From Acaryochloridaceae cyanobacterium SU_2_1 (lineage in GTDB: Bacteria; Cyanobacteriota; Cyanobacteriia; Thermosynechococcales; Thermosynechococcaceae), in contig JAAUUW010000013.1 in assembly GCA_012030735.1 (NCBI GenBank), forward strand, positions 1 to 34,460: a DNA stretch of 34,460 bases. The letters run 5' to 3'. How positions within the stretch are numbered: the first letter of the stretch is position 1; the number at the start of each line of letters is the position of its first letter. Both the position numbers and the translations under genes were made by a program. The notes below the pieces were generated by a model, which did no database searches, was not told the DNA's origin, and was given only the letters and a program-made list of their open reading frames with translations. Below are positions 17,349 to 25,829 of the stretch, one piece after another.

Positions 17349-18951
17349 TTGAGCTACGCTATTGATTTTGGCACTAGTAATACTGTGGTTGCTCGCTGGA
17401 ATTCGGTTACAGAGCAGCCTGAGATTATCACTTTACCTGGACTCAGTCTGCGATCAGCGCCCAATCCGGGCTTGATTCCTAGTTTGTTATATGTAGAGGA
17501 AGCGGTTAAAGAACAGGTATGGGTGGGGCAGCAGGTCTGCGATCGCGGCCTTGACATTCAATCAGATCCCCGTTTCTTTCGCAGCTTTAAACGGGGGATT
17601 GGCTCGACAGTGCAGGGCTTTCTACCGGAGCTAGAGGGTCAGACCATCAGTTTTGAGCAAGTGGGAACTTGGTTTTGCAATCGATCATTCAGCAGATGCA
17701 AACCACCTATCCTGATATTCAAGACTCTTTAGTCTTAACAGTCCCTGTGGATAGCTTTGAAATCTATCGCCATTGGCTGGGCCAAGTCTGTGCTCAGCTT
17801 GATATAGAACAGGTGCGAATGTTGGACGAGCCCACGGCTGCTGCCCTGGGGTATGGGAAAGCCGATCAAGAGATTCTGCTCGTTCTAGACTTTGGCGGTG
17901 GCACCTTTGACTTGTCCTTGGTAGAGCTTAATGCCGCACCCAAACAAGCCTCGGTGCAGCCCCTTGGATTTATTCTCAAATGGGGTGATAAAAATCTAGC
18001 TGAAACCTCTAAACAGCGCCCCCAAATGGCACGGGTGCTGGCAAAGGCTGGCCAGAATTTAGGGGGCACAGATCTAGACAATTGGCTCCTGGATCACTTT
18101 GTCCAAACCCAGGGTTTAGCGGTGACTCCTCTGACCATCCGCTTGGCAGAGCGGTTGAAAATTCAGCTTTCGGGGCAAGCCAAGGCTACTGAAGTCTATT
18201 TTAACGAGGCTAGTTTTGAAAGCTACGAACTGAGCTTAGAAAGAAGCCAGTTTGAGCAAATTTTGCGCGATCACCAGTTCTTTGAGCGCTTAGACGATAG
18301 TATGACCCAGGTATTGCAGCAAGCTCGTCGTCAGGGACTCAATGTTGAGGATATTCAGTCTGTGCTGATGGTGGGGGGCACCAGCCAAATTCCAGCGGTG
18401 CAAACCTGGGTTGAGCAATATTTTCGCCCGAGCCAAATTTGTAGTAGTCAGCCCTTTGAGGCCATTGCCCAAGGTGCCCTACAGGTCAGTCAGGGGTTAG
18501 AGATTAAAGATTTTCTCTATCACAGCTACGGGATTCGTTACTGGGATCGTCGCCAAAATGGCCATAATTGGCATCCAATTATTCCCGCTGGTTTACCCTA
18601 TCCGATGCGAGAACCCATTGAGCTAACCCTGGGGGCTTCGACGGAGGCTCAGCCTAGTATTGAGCTGATTATGGGAGAACTGGCAAATAGCACTCAGGGC
18701 ACTGAGGTTTATTTTGATGGCGATCGCTTAATGACCCGTTCGGCGGCCATGGCTCACACTGCGGTTCAACCCTGAATGATCGTGAGGGTTCCCGCAACAT
18801 TGCCCAACTGACCCCGCCTGGATATCCTGGTTGCGATCGCATCAAAATTCAATTTTGGGTCGACGCTCAACGCGTCCTCAGAATCAATGTCGAAGATCTA
18901 CTCACCCAAGAAATCCTGCTAACAAACCAACAGGTGGCCCAACTGAGCTAA
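17349..18951 (+). pseudogene. Hsp70/DnaK-like protein, interrupted by two 1-base frameshifts
   Basis: Three frames make up one Hsp70-like protein of about 534 residues. Frame A (17349-17732, TTG start with GAGG four bases upstream) has the ATPase phosphate-1 motif IDFGTSNTVVAR. Frame B (open to 18775) has DEPTAAALGYG, phosphate-2 LVLDFGGGTFDLSL and the adenosine motif VLMVGGTSQIP. Frame C (18775-18951) has about 59 more residues (REGSRNIAQLTPPG, then RIKIQFWVDAQRVLRI). Adding one T to TTTT at 17673-17676 joins A to B as TWF-LQS; adding one C to CCC at 18770-18772 joins B to C as VQP-LND. The protein is shorter than DnaK, with a reduced C-terminal domain, as in cyanobacterial Hsp70-like proteins outside the dnaK operon. 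Sequencing error or recent inactivation would both explain it. Confidence 0.82.
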
Positions 18952-19001
18952 AGCACTAACCCTTCAGTCTGGCTTTTAGTGACTACCTAGAAAATCATGC
19001 C

Positions 19002-19048
19002 GGTGTTCTGGGGGGGGTGATAACTCCGAAGAGTTCCCCCAGAACACC
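19002..19048. repeat. long two-part hairpin downstream of the Hsp70-like gene
   Basis: GGTGTTCTGGGGG (19002-19014) pairs perfectly with CCCCCAGAACACC (19036-19048). Inside it, AACTC (19022-19026) and GAGTT (19031-19035) form a second stem with a CGAA loop, leaving a seven-base bulge on one side. No T-tract follows, so it is not a classic terminator, although it starts 51 bases after the gene. It may be a terminator, a small structured RNA or a relic of a small repeat element. Confidence 0.6.
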
Positions 19049-19147
19049 ATAATCCTAGCGTCTAGGAGATTCTTCACACCTGAGTAGCAATACGGAATTT
19101 TGCTTGTCTGTCTCAGCCCTTCCCTGGGTAAAAATAAGCAAATAAAA

Positions 19148-19164
19148 TGCCCCCAGAGGGGGCA
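19148..19164 (-). terminator. intrinsic terminator for the MEKHLA gene
   Basis: TGCCCCC-AGA-GGGGGCA is a perfect 7-bp stem with a 3-base loop. Read on the minus strand it is followed directly by TTTTATTTG and more T-rich sequence, the form of a rho-independent terminator. It lies about 175 bases past the end of the leftward MEKHLA gene. Confidence 0.65.
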
Positions 19165-19338
19165 GGTTTGTTGGAATGCACCTGTAGGCCAGTGACAACC
19201 GAAACAAGGTGCAGTGAGGTTAAAGGGTTTGCTTATCTCTAAGCTTAAATTAACAAGTAAACGTGAAGATACCGTGAACAAAAGTCTCTCCCTGCAAACC
19301 CTGCACCCACTGGGTAGCTGCCGGGAGCGAGAAACGAG

Positions 19339-19815
19339 TTACAACCACTGCCACTGATCGAATTGAGCCGCCTGCCCATATTTATTGCCCTGATCATCTA
19401 AAACATCCCAAATTTGGGCCTTTAAAACCAGGAACCGCCGACCCAGCTTAGAAATGCGGACCCCTTGATAATTGTTGATATACCCTTGCTGGGCCGCTTG
19501 CTTGAGCAGGCGGGACCGATCCTGTTGCTCTGTGGGTGCAGCCGTATGTCGGGAGGGCATTTGGATCAACTCCTGCCAACTGACCTGCCATAGATTCAGG
19601 GCTTGTTGATTGCCATAATTTAAGATTGGGTCGCTCTCCAAGCCGTGAGAGAGCAAGACAAAGGGGGTATGGAATAAATCGTAGGCAAATTGTTGAGGAT
19701 CTGGCTGAGTGGGGATTAGGTCTTCTCCGGTCCAATGCCGAAAGCTAGCCCCTAGCCAGAGGCTATGGCGCTGAATGTTGGGTTGTTGCCAAGGGTAAAG
19801 CTCAGAAGCTGTCAT
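19339..19815 (-). CDS. MEKHLA (PAS-like) domain protein
   Basis: This 158-residue single-domain protein matches the MEKHLA domain, a PAS-related fold first described in plant HD-ZIP III factors and also found as stand-alone cyanobacterial proteins. Diagnostic stretches are VLLSHGLESDPILNYGN, ALNLWQVSWQEL, MPSRHTAAP, GYINNYQGVRISKLGRRF and WDVLDDQGNKYGQAA. It probably binds a small ligand or senses a signal, but no partner domain is present. The ATG at 19815 has no strong ribosome site. A T-tailed hairpin downstream (19148-19164) probably ends its transcript. Confidence 0.85.
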   Translation of the reverse strand: MTASELYPWQQPNIQRHSLWLGASFRHWTGEDLIPTQPDPQQFAYDLFHTPFVLLSHGLESDPILNYGNQQALNLWQVSWQELIQMPSRHTAAPTEQQDRSRLLKQAAQQGYINNYQGVRISKLGRRFLVLKAQIWDVLDDQGNKYGQAAQFDQWQWL

Positions 19816-19948
19816 GACATTGATTTGCAGTGGACTAATCGTACTTTTCTGGATTCTGCAAGGATTTCACTGGGCTTCAGTTTGGATATTGCCGATGGCA
19901 TCTTCAGCTTACAAAGCGTTCGCCCTCTTGGAGAAACAGGCTTGACCA

Positions 19949-20551
19949 TCAGGCCAATAGGGTTTGAATAGTCTGCTCTGTTTCTGAGTATGCACCCTCA
20001 CCAATATGATGATAGGCAATAATGCCCTCCCGAGAAGCTAAAAATAAATGGGGCCAATAGTGATTGCGATAGGCTTTCCAGGTTTGATAGTTGTTATCTA
20101 AGGGAACTGGATATTTGATTTGGTGCTCCTTAAGAGCCAGACTGACATTGTTGCCGTCCCGCTCATAGCCAAACTCAGGCGTATGGACCCCAATCACCTG
20201 TAAACCTTGATCTGCATAATCCTGATGCCAGCGAGTGATGTAGGGCAAAGTACGTTGACTATTAATGCAGCCAAAGGCCCAAAACTGTACTAGCACTACC
20301 TTCCCCTTAAGGTCGGCAACCCTCAGGGGTTCAGAATTTAACCATTGAGAAATGCCCTGAAAATCATGGAGGGGTTGGTTTAGATTGACGTCATCTCCCT
20401 GGGCTAACAGAGAAGGATTCGAGCGCGGATCAAGGGCGGAAACGGCTTGATTACGAGATTTTGGCAGAAAGGAAGACCCAAGGGCAGTCGCAAATCCTAG
20501 TCCAAATAAAGAGAGAATCTGGCGTCGTCGAGGTTGAAATAAACCCATCAT
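19949..20551 (-). CDS. exported thioredoxin-fold (TlpA/DipZ-like) protein with CxxS active site
   Basis: The 200-residue product begins MMGLFQPRRRQILSLFGLGF, a twin-arginine-type signal, and so is probably exported folded to the periplasm or lumen. The redoxin domain contains LKGKVVLVQFWAFGCINS, ITRWHQDYADQGLQVIGVH and TPEFGYE, typical of the DipZ-like/AhpC-TSA thiol-disulfide group. The active site reads C-I-N-S (C95, S98) where relatives usually have C-x-x-C, so it has lost the resolving cysteine. The start is ATG 20551 (or 20548 directly after); AGGAG lies four or seven bases upstream respectively. An open frame extends much further upstream but lacks conserved sequence. It is divergent from the ROK kinase gene. 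Confidence 0.85.
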   Translation of the reverse strand: MMGLFQPRRRQILSLFGLGFATALGSSFLPKSRNQAVSALDPRSNPSLLAQGDDVNLNQPLHDFQGISQWLNSEPLRVADLKGKVVLVQFWAFGCINSQRTLPYITRWHQDYADQGLQVIGVHTPEFGYERDGNNVSLALKEHQIKYPVPLDNNYQTWKAYRNHYWPHLFLASREGIIAYHHIGEGAYSETEQTIQTLLA

Positions 20552-20747
20552 CAATCTCCTGGGGATAAAGGGGTACAGTCTATGGGCAAGTTCTATGGCC
20601 AAGTTTAATGGCCAATGCTGAGAATTTGCGTAGCTCTGCGATTCACCAAATCCAGAAGATTGAGGGTGGCCGAGATCAACTTTGGGATAGACTAGCTGAG
20701 GCACAGTTCTTGTGCTGATTGAACGCGAGGGCATGGGGATAGAGCTA

Positions 20748-21457
20748 ATGGGTAAATCTGCCAATGAACTCCTTCTGGTACTATCGGTCGATATTGGTGG
20801 CAGTGGTATCAAAGCCATGGTTTTGGAGGAGAGTGGCCAACCGATCACAGAGCGCCAGCGCATTGAAACACCTGCTGATCCTAACCCAGCCGCTGTGTTA
20901 GCTGTTATTGCTCAGCTAGCGAAAACTCAAGGCGAGTTTAATCATGTCTCCGTTGGCTTTCCTGGGGTTGTGCAAAAGGGCATTATCAAAACGGCCGTGA
21001 ATCTAAGCTCGGACTGGATCGGCTATGACCTTGGGAAGCAGCTCTGCCAATCCTTGCAAAGGCCTGTGCGAGTTGCGAATGATGCCGATTTGCAGGGCTA
21101 TGGTGCTATCTCTGGCAAGGGGGTGGAATTAGTGGTGACCTTGGGGACGGGGTTTGGATCAGCGCTGTTTTGCATGGACAGCTCGTTCCCAACCTTGAGC
21201 TAGGTCATCACCCTTTTACCAAAGATAAAACCTATGAAGAGCAACTGGGTCGGCAAGGGATGAAGAAGAACGGTAAGAGCAAGTGGAACCGTTACTTAGC
21301 AGAGGCTCTTCAGAATTTAGAGCGATTGTTTAACTACGATAGCCTCTACATTGGCGGCGGCGAGACCAAGCATATCCAAATTAGCTTGCCCAAGAATGCC
21401 CAAATAGTGAGCAATCAAACGGGTATTCTGGGAGGGATTGCCCTATGGCGAGACTGA
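20748..21457 (+). pseudogene. ppgK: ROK-family polyphosphate glucokinase-like gene with a 1-base frameshift
   Basis: Two frames join into one protein of about 236 residues. Frame 1 (to 21203) has the ATP-binding SVDIGGSGIKAMVLEE, VSVGFPGVV and ANDADLQGYGAI followed by LVVTLGTGFGSALF. Frame 2 (from about 21172) continues with HGQLVPNLELGHHPF, the NRYLAEALQNLERLFNY segment and a final GGIALWRD. These match polyphosphate glucokinases, which phosphorylate glucose using polyphosphate or ATP. Adding one T to TTTT at 21168-21171 restores ALF-LHGQLV. I prefer ATG 20748 as the start, with GGGGA eight bases upstream; GTG 20712 and ATG 20733 are alternatives. As written the gene gives a truncated, probably inactive product. 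Confidence 0.82.
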
Positions 21458-21475
21458 AGGTCTCACCATGATGGG

Positions 21476-21500
21476 CTGGCGGTTTATTGACTGGCGGTTT
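21476..21500. repeat. 10-bp direct repeat at the end of a convergent pair
   Basis: CTGGCGGTTT occurs at 21476-21485 and 21491-21500 (15-bp period), overlapping the last codons of the leftward gene that ends at 21484. The copies may come from a small tandem duplication that rewrote that gene's end. Confidence 0.4.
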
Positions 21501-22149
21501 TCAAAAATCTGTTGGTATAGGGCCATAGAAATACGTTAAACCGGCGCTGACCCAGTTCTTGGCGAAGTTGATAGGTGCCTGGTGCTGATAAGCTGGTCAC
21601 TGCTTGGAGCCGGTCTGCCAGCTTGAGACAGTTGCTCAGACTGCTGGGGGTATAGCATTGCACATCGATTTGATTGCAGCCACCCGTAGGCAACTGTTGG
21701 GCCTGAAAGGGTTGAATACTGCAGTAAATGGTTTTGGTATAAGCTGTCCGTAGTCTGTAGAAATCTTGGCGAGAATAGTTTGAAAAATAGTGATCATCCA
21801 CTTGGAGTCCATCGGTATGTCGGGCTTCATGGACGAGTTGTGGAACGGTGAGCGATCGCAATTGTGGGGACTGAATCCAAACCACGGGTTTGAGCTGAGC
21901 CTGACGGGCAGCTTGGCTAACTTGCTGCTGCATGTCATCTGGAACATTACGAAAGTCAAGAAACACAACTTTGTACTGCTGTTGTTTAATGGCCGCCATC
22001 GCCTGGGCGAGCGTATTGGAGGAAACATGGTAGCGGATTTGTGGTTGGGAGAGCCAGGTACCCGTCGGTGTCGCTTGGGCTATTTGTGGCGCTAGAGCTA
22101 CGAGAGCAGTGACTGCTAGACTATTATGCAAAAAGTGAAGGCTGGGCAT
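21484..22149 (-). CDS. secreted protein of unknown function, possible TIM-barrel-like
   Basis: Starting at ATG 22149, the 221-residue product has a clear signal peptide (LHFLHNSLAVTALVALAP, cleavage near AQA) and a mature part beginning TPTGTWLSQPQIRYHV. Alternating segments such as YKVVFLDFRNVPDD, LKPVVWIQSPQL and GLQVDDHYFSNYS look like successive beta-alpha units, reminiscent of glycoside-hydrolase-like barrels with an acidic DD in the GLQVDD strand. I cannot place it in a named family. There are several cysteines in the last third, possibly for disulfides. The frame remains open 67 codons upstream, but that part is not signal-like. No Shine-Dalgarno is visible. Confidence 0.65.
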   Translation of the reverse strand: MPSLHFLHNSLAVTALVALAPQIAQATPTGTWLSQPQIRYHVSSNTLAQAMAAIKQQQYKVVFLDFRNVPDDMQQQVSQAARQAQLKPVVWIQSPQLRSLTVPQLVHEARHTDGLQVDDHYFSNYSRQDFYRLRTAYTKTIYCSIQPFQAQQLPTGGCNQIDVQCYTPSSLSNCLKLADRLQAVTSLSAPGTYQLRQELGQRRFNVFLWPYTNRFLKTASQ

Positions 22150-22454
22150 TAGTGAGTGATTTGTGGGGTTGAGCGATTCTTCTTGAGAATACCCTGTTTT
22201 GGCCACCAGTACTGGAGCAGTGACACCAGGGATCAGCAATATTATACGACTGGAGAAAAGTCTAACTTGTTCCGCTCTCTTTTGCAAAGAGCAGCCTAAT
22301 GTTAATAGGCTAAAAGCCTTGTAAACTCGGGAAGAATGATCAGCATTCACAAATCATTGACAATTTAAGCGCAGTCTAAAACCCTGTTTATCGTGCTAGA
22401 AAGATCTGGCCATTGCGGTGCAGATCCCTCTAGCCAGCTATCATGGGGGCAATT
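22150..22454. other. 305-bp divergent intergenic region upstream of ruvB
   Basis: The region separates the leftward secreted-protein gene and rightward ruvB. It contains two adjacent hairpins: CTCTTT-TGC-AAAGAG (22277-22291) and AGCCTA-N7-TAGGCT (22293-22311). TTGACA at 22357-22362 is a good -35 on the forward strand, but no well-spaced -10 follows. No gene is recognised. Confidence 0.45.
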
Positions 22455-23588
22455 ATGGCGATTATCTCTTCTCAGTCCTCTCCCCAACCCGACCAATCTA
22501 AGGGTCGGTCCGCAGCTCCAGATGTACCGATGCTGGCTAGCCAGCGGACCAAGCCTACCCAGCCCGCTGGCTCGATTTTGCAACCGAAGGCAAACCCCCA
22601 GGAGCAAACAGGCAAGCAGGATGAAAAGCTGCGGCCCCAACGGTTGAGTGAATATATCGGCCAAGGAGAATTGAAGGGGGTGCTAGATATTGCCATTCAA
22701 GCCACGAAATCGCGGCAAGAGGCACTGGATCATCTGCTGCTCTACGGCCCCCCTGGCTTAGGGAAAACCACTATTTCTTTAATCCTAGCGGCAGAGTTAG
22801 GGGTTACCTGTAAGGTAACAAGCGCCCCGGCCCTAGAGCGACCCCGCGATATTGTCGGTTTGCTAATGAACTTGCAACCCAAGGACATTTTGTTTATCGA
22901 CGAGATTCATCGCCTGTCTAGAATGACAGAAGAATTACTCTATCCAGCCATGGAAGATTTTCGCCTAGATATCACCATTGGCAAGGGTCAATCGGCGCGG
23001 ATTCGCAGCTTGCCGCTACCGCCCTTTACCTTGATAGGCGCAACCACTCGGGTAGGGGCATTGACCTCGCCCCTGCGAGATCGGTTTGGCTTTGTGCAAC
23101 GCTTGCGGTTTTATGAACCCCATGAGTTGTGCCAAATTGTGCTGCGTACTGCTGAGATTTTGACCACCAAGATTACGGAGGGGGCGGCCCTAGAGCTGGC
23201 CCAACGCGCCCGGGGTACACCTCGCATTGCAAATCGCCTCCTGAAGCGGGTTCGTGATTATGCTGAGGTAAAAAACTCGGGGGAAATTACCCAAGAGATT
23301 GCTAGGGAAGCCCTAGAATTATTTAATGTCGATCCCTGTGGCTTGGATTGGACCGACCGACGGTTGCTGACGGTGATGATTGAGCATTATCAGGGGGGGC
23401 CTGTGGGTGTGGATACCTTAGCTGCGGCAACGGGTGAAGACTCCCAAACCATTGAAGAAGTCTATGAACCCTATCTGATGCAGATTGGTTATCTCCATCG
23501 CACCCCTAGAGGCCGCATTGCTACGCCTGCAGCTTGGACCCATTTGGGCTATCAGCCTCCACAAGAACAACTGCATTTACTGCCCTAA
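22455..23588 (+). CDS. ruvB: Holliday junction branch migration ATPase RuvB
   Basis: This 377-residue AAA+ motor drives branch migration with RuvA. It shows [11 protein letters not shown], Walker [10 protein letters not shown], Walker [10 protein letters not shown], the RuvB-specific beta-hairpin region and [19 protein letters not shown], sensor 2 [17 protein letters not shown], and the C-terminal winged helix ending [10 protein letters not shown] low-complexity N-terminal extension of about 60 residues (Pro, Gln and Ser rich) is common in cyanobacterial RuvB. I start at ATG 22455 (MAIISS); an ATG at 22443 would add four residues. Confidence 0.95.
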   Translation: MAIISSQSSPQPDQSKGRSAAPDVPMLASQRTKPTQPAGSILQPKANPQEQTGKQDEKLRPQRLSEYIGQGELKGVLDIAIQATKSRQEALDHLLLYGPPGLGKTTISLILAAELGVTCKVTSAPALERPRDIVGLLMNLQPKDILFIDEIHRLSRMTEELLYPAMEDFRLDITIGKGQSARIRSLPLPPFTLIGATTRVGALTSPLRDRFGFVQRLRFYEPHELCQIVLRTAEILTTKITEGAALELAQRARGTPRIANRLLKRVRDYAEVKNSGEITQEIAREALELFNVDPCGLDWTDRRLLTVMIEHYQGGPVGVDTLAAATGEDSQTIEEVYEPYLMQIGYLHRTPRGRIATPAAWTHLGYQPPQEQLHLLP

Positions 23589-23711
23589 GTTTTAGGTTAG
23601 GGTGCTAATGAAACAGATGAAAAGACTCTCAGAGATCTCTGGGTAAAAACTCATCTGTCCAGTTATGGAGCCAGGTAGAATAATCTGCTATTCCCCGACC
23701 AACCTCAACGC

Positions 23712-25769
23712 ATGACTGCTCCTCCGCTTGATTTAGATAACATTTTGGTTGTGATTCCAGCCTTGAATGAGGAAGCAACCCTCGGCGGTGTGATTCGATC
23801 CTTACAAAGTCTAGGGTTAGATCATATTCGGGTGGTGGATAATGGCAGCTGCGATCGCACCGCCATTGTTGCCCAAGAGGCTGGCGCTGAAGTAATCTCA
23901 GAGTCGCAGTCGGGCTATGGCCGAGCCTGCTGGCGGGGGCTACAAGAGATCCAGCCCTGCATCGACTGGATCTTATTTTGTGATGGAGATGGCAGCGATG
24001 ATTTATCGGTCTTACCCCAGTTCTTTACCCAGCGCGATCACTTTGATTTAATTTTGGGCAATCGGCGGGCCAATCCCCTCAGCCGTGCTGCCATGACCCC
24101 AGTCCAAAATTGGGGTAATGGGTTAGCCACTACGTTAATACGGCTGGGATGGCAGCATACCTATCATGATTTAGGGCCATTGCGACTGGTTCGCCGTGCT
24201 TCGCTAGAGCAGCTCAAGATGCGCGATCGCGGCTTTGGTTGGACCGTGGAAATGCAAGCTAAGGCCGCCGCCGCCGGTCTGCGCACTTGCGAGATTCCCC
24301 AGGGCTATCGGGTACGGCAAGGGGGCCGCTCTAAAATCAGTGGCACACTGGTGGGTAGCATGCAAGCAGGTCGGGTTATTCTGGGCACCTTGGCCTATTT
24401 ATATGGTCAACAGCTCCTCGCCCTGAGTCAGAGCATAGCTCACAGATATCATCGTCTCTGGCTGATCCTCACCACGATGTTGCTGATGGGCGGCTGCGCC
24501 CTAATGGTTCCCTATGGTGACTTCTCTGAGCTAAAAAGTCTCTTGCCCTTTGGGTTGGGAGTCACTGTGATGGGGCTGGGGTTTATCTTGTCCTGGGGGT
24601 TGGATCGACTGTCAAGCTCATGGTTTTGGATGGTTGCGATCGCCACTCGCTTGCTCTTGCTGCCCATGCATCCCGGCAACGATATCTGGCGCTATCTTTG
24701 GGAAGGCCGCTTGCAAAACCTGGGAATCAGTCCCTTTGACTTTGCCCCTAGCGCCCCCGAACTCATGTCCTGGCGAACCCCATGGTGGTCCTTGATCAAT
24801 AATGCTGATGTGTCGGCCCTTTATCCCCCCCTGACCCAATTAGGATTTCGAGGGCTAGCAGCAATTGCGACCTCTATGTTGTGGTTCAAAATTGCCTTTA
24901 TCGGTGCCGACCTCGGGGTCTGTTGGTTGTTGCAGCAGCGATATGGCAGCCTCAGAACCTCAATCTATGCCTGGAACCCTCTGGTTTTGTACTCCTTTGC
25001 TGGTGGAGGTCACTACGATAGCTGGTTTGTCTTGTCCCTGGTGATCACCTGGTTTGCCTGTGAACCAATCGATCACCAAGGCGACCTAGCGCCCTGGCGT
25101 AAACCATGGGCCGCTGGTCTAGCAGGCTTAAGTTTAGGGATTAGCATTGCCATTAAATGGCTCTCACTGCCCATTGTTGCTTACTATGGCTGGAGATTGT
25201 TACGGCATCGTCAATGGTGGGGGGCAAGCTTGTTTATACTAGGTAGCGCATTACCGATGGCCATCAGTGCCCTCCCCTTTTGCTCCCTTCACCATTGCCC
25301 CTTAATTCCTGCCGACTCTGCCTTTGTCGTTCAGGGGCGCAGTGCCGAGTTGTTGCCCTATGGCTTAAGTCTGCTCTGGCCTAGCTTGCAATGGCATAAT
25401 GCAATATTATTAATCCCCTGTGCGATCGCACTGCTGTGGCTCGTCCGGCAATCCACCCAGATGCACCACTTTACGCAAGAATATTTAGGGATATTGTTGA
25501 TTCTCTCTCCCATTGTTCATGCTTGGTACTTTACCTGGCTGATCCCCTTTGCCGTTGCCCGTAATCATTGGGGAGCCCGCTGGATTAGTTTGTCTGCCTT
25601 TATCTACTTTGTCCTGCCCTACCGAGAAGGCCTAGGACAGACCGATTGGCTCTTAACCCCGTTAGAACGTCTTGGCCTCTGGGCACCCTTTCTCTTGGGA
25701 TGGATTTGGACCCATAGATATCAACATTCCCAGCCAGTTTTAAATCCTTACCCAGTCTCATCTCAGTAA
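23712..25769 (+). CDS. GT2 glycosyltransferase fused to a multi-pass membrane glycosyltransferase-like domain
   Basis: The 685-residue protein has two parts. Residues 1-235 form a GT-A family 2 domain like dolichol-phosphate mannosyltransferase (VIPALNEEATL, VVDNGSCDRT, the metal-binding FCDGDGSDDLS and LGNRR). From about residue 250 there are ten or more hydrophobic segments with motifs HPGNDIWRYLWEGRLQNLG, SPFDFAP and YPPLTQLGF. These resemble GT-C-type membrane mannosyltransferases that use lipid-linked sugars. A plausible reading is that the N-terminal half makes a polyprenyl-phosphate sugar and the C-terminal half uses it for envelope glycans or glycolipids; this is inference. The ATG at 23712 is a good start. 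The DUF547 lipoprotein gene follows after 60 bp and is likely co-transcribed. Confidence 0.85.
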   Translation: MTAPPLDLDNILVVIPALNEEATLGGVIRSLQSLGLDHIRVVDNGSCDRTAIVAQEAGAEVISESQSGYGRACWRGLQEIQPCIDWILFCDGDGSDDLSVLPQFFTQRDHFDLILGNRRANPLSRAAMTPVQNWGNGLATTLIRLGWQHTYHDLGPLRLVRRASLEQLKMRDRGFGWTVEMQAKAAAAGLRTCEIPQGYRVRQGGRSKISGTLVGSMQAGRVILGTLAYLYGQQLLALSQSIAHRYHRLWLILTTMLLMGGCALMVPYGDFSELKSLLPFGLGVTVMGLGFILSWGLDRLSSSWFWMVAIATRLLLLPMHPGNDIWRYLWEGRLQNLGISPFDFAPSAPELMSWRTPWWSLINNADVSALYPPLTQLGFRGLAAIATSMLWFKIAFIGADLGVCWLLQQRYGSLRTSIYAWNPLVLYSFAGGGHYDSWFVLSLVITWFACEPIDHQGDLAPWRKPWAAGLAGLSLGISIAIKWLSLPIVAYYGWRLLRHRQWWGASLFILGSALPMAISALPFCSLHHCPLIPADSAFVVQGRSAELLPYGLSLLWPSLQWHNAILLIPCAIALLWLVRQSTQMHHFTQEYLGILLILSPIVHAWYFTWLIPFAVARNHWGARWISLSAFIYFVLPYREGLGQTDWLLTPLERLGLWAPFLLGWIWTHRYQHSQPVLNPYPVSSQ

Positions 25770-25829
25770 AAACTCAGCTCCATAGGGCTTGATGGTAATG
25801 CCCCTCTCTATAACTCTTGATAAAGACTC

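Larger units (their letters stand above)
18952..19338. other. 387-bp intergenic region with two hairpins
   Basis: This region lies between the convergent Hsp70-like gene and the MEKHLA gene. It holds the long GC-rich hairpin at 19002-19048 and the T-tailed hairpin at 19148-19164. A minus-strand open frame (18976-19281) covers both hairpins and shows no family resemblance, so I do not call it a gene. Confidence 0.5.

Noticed and set aside
18976-19281. 101-codon minus-strand open frame in the Hsp70/MEKHLA gap
   Set aside because: It spans both hairpins, including a T-tailed terminator, and shows no family resemblance.
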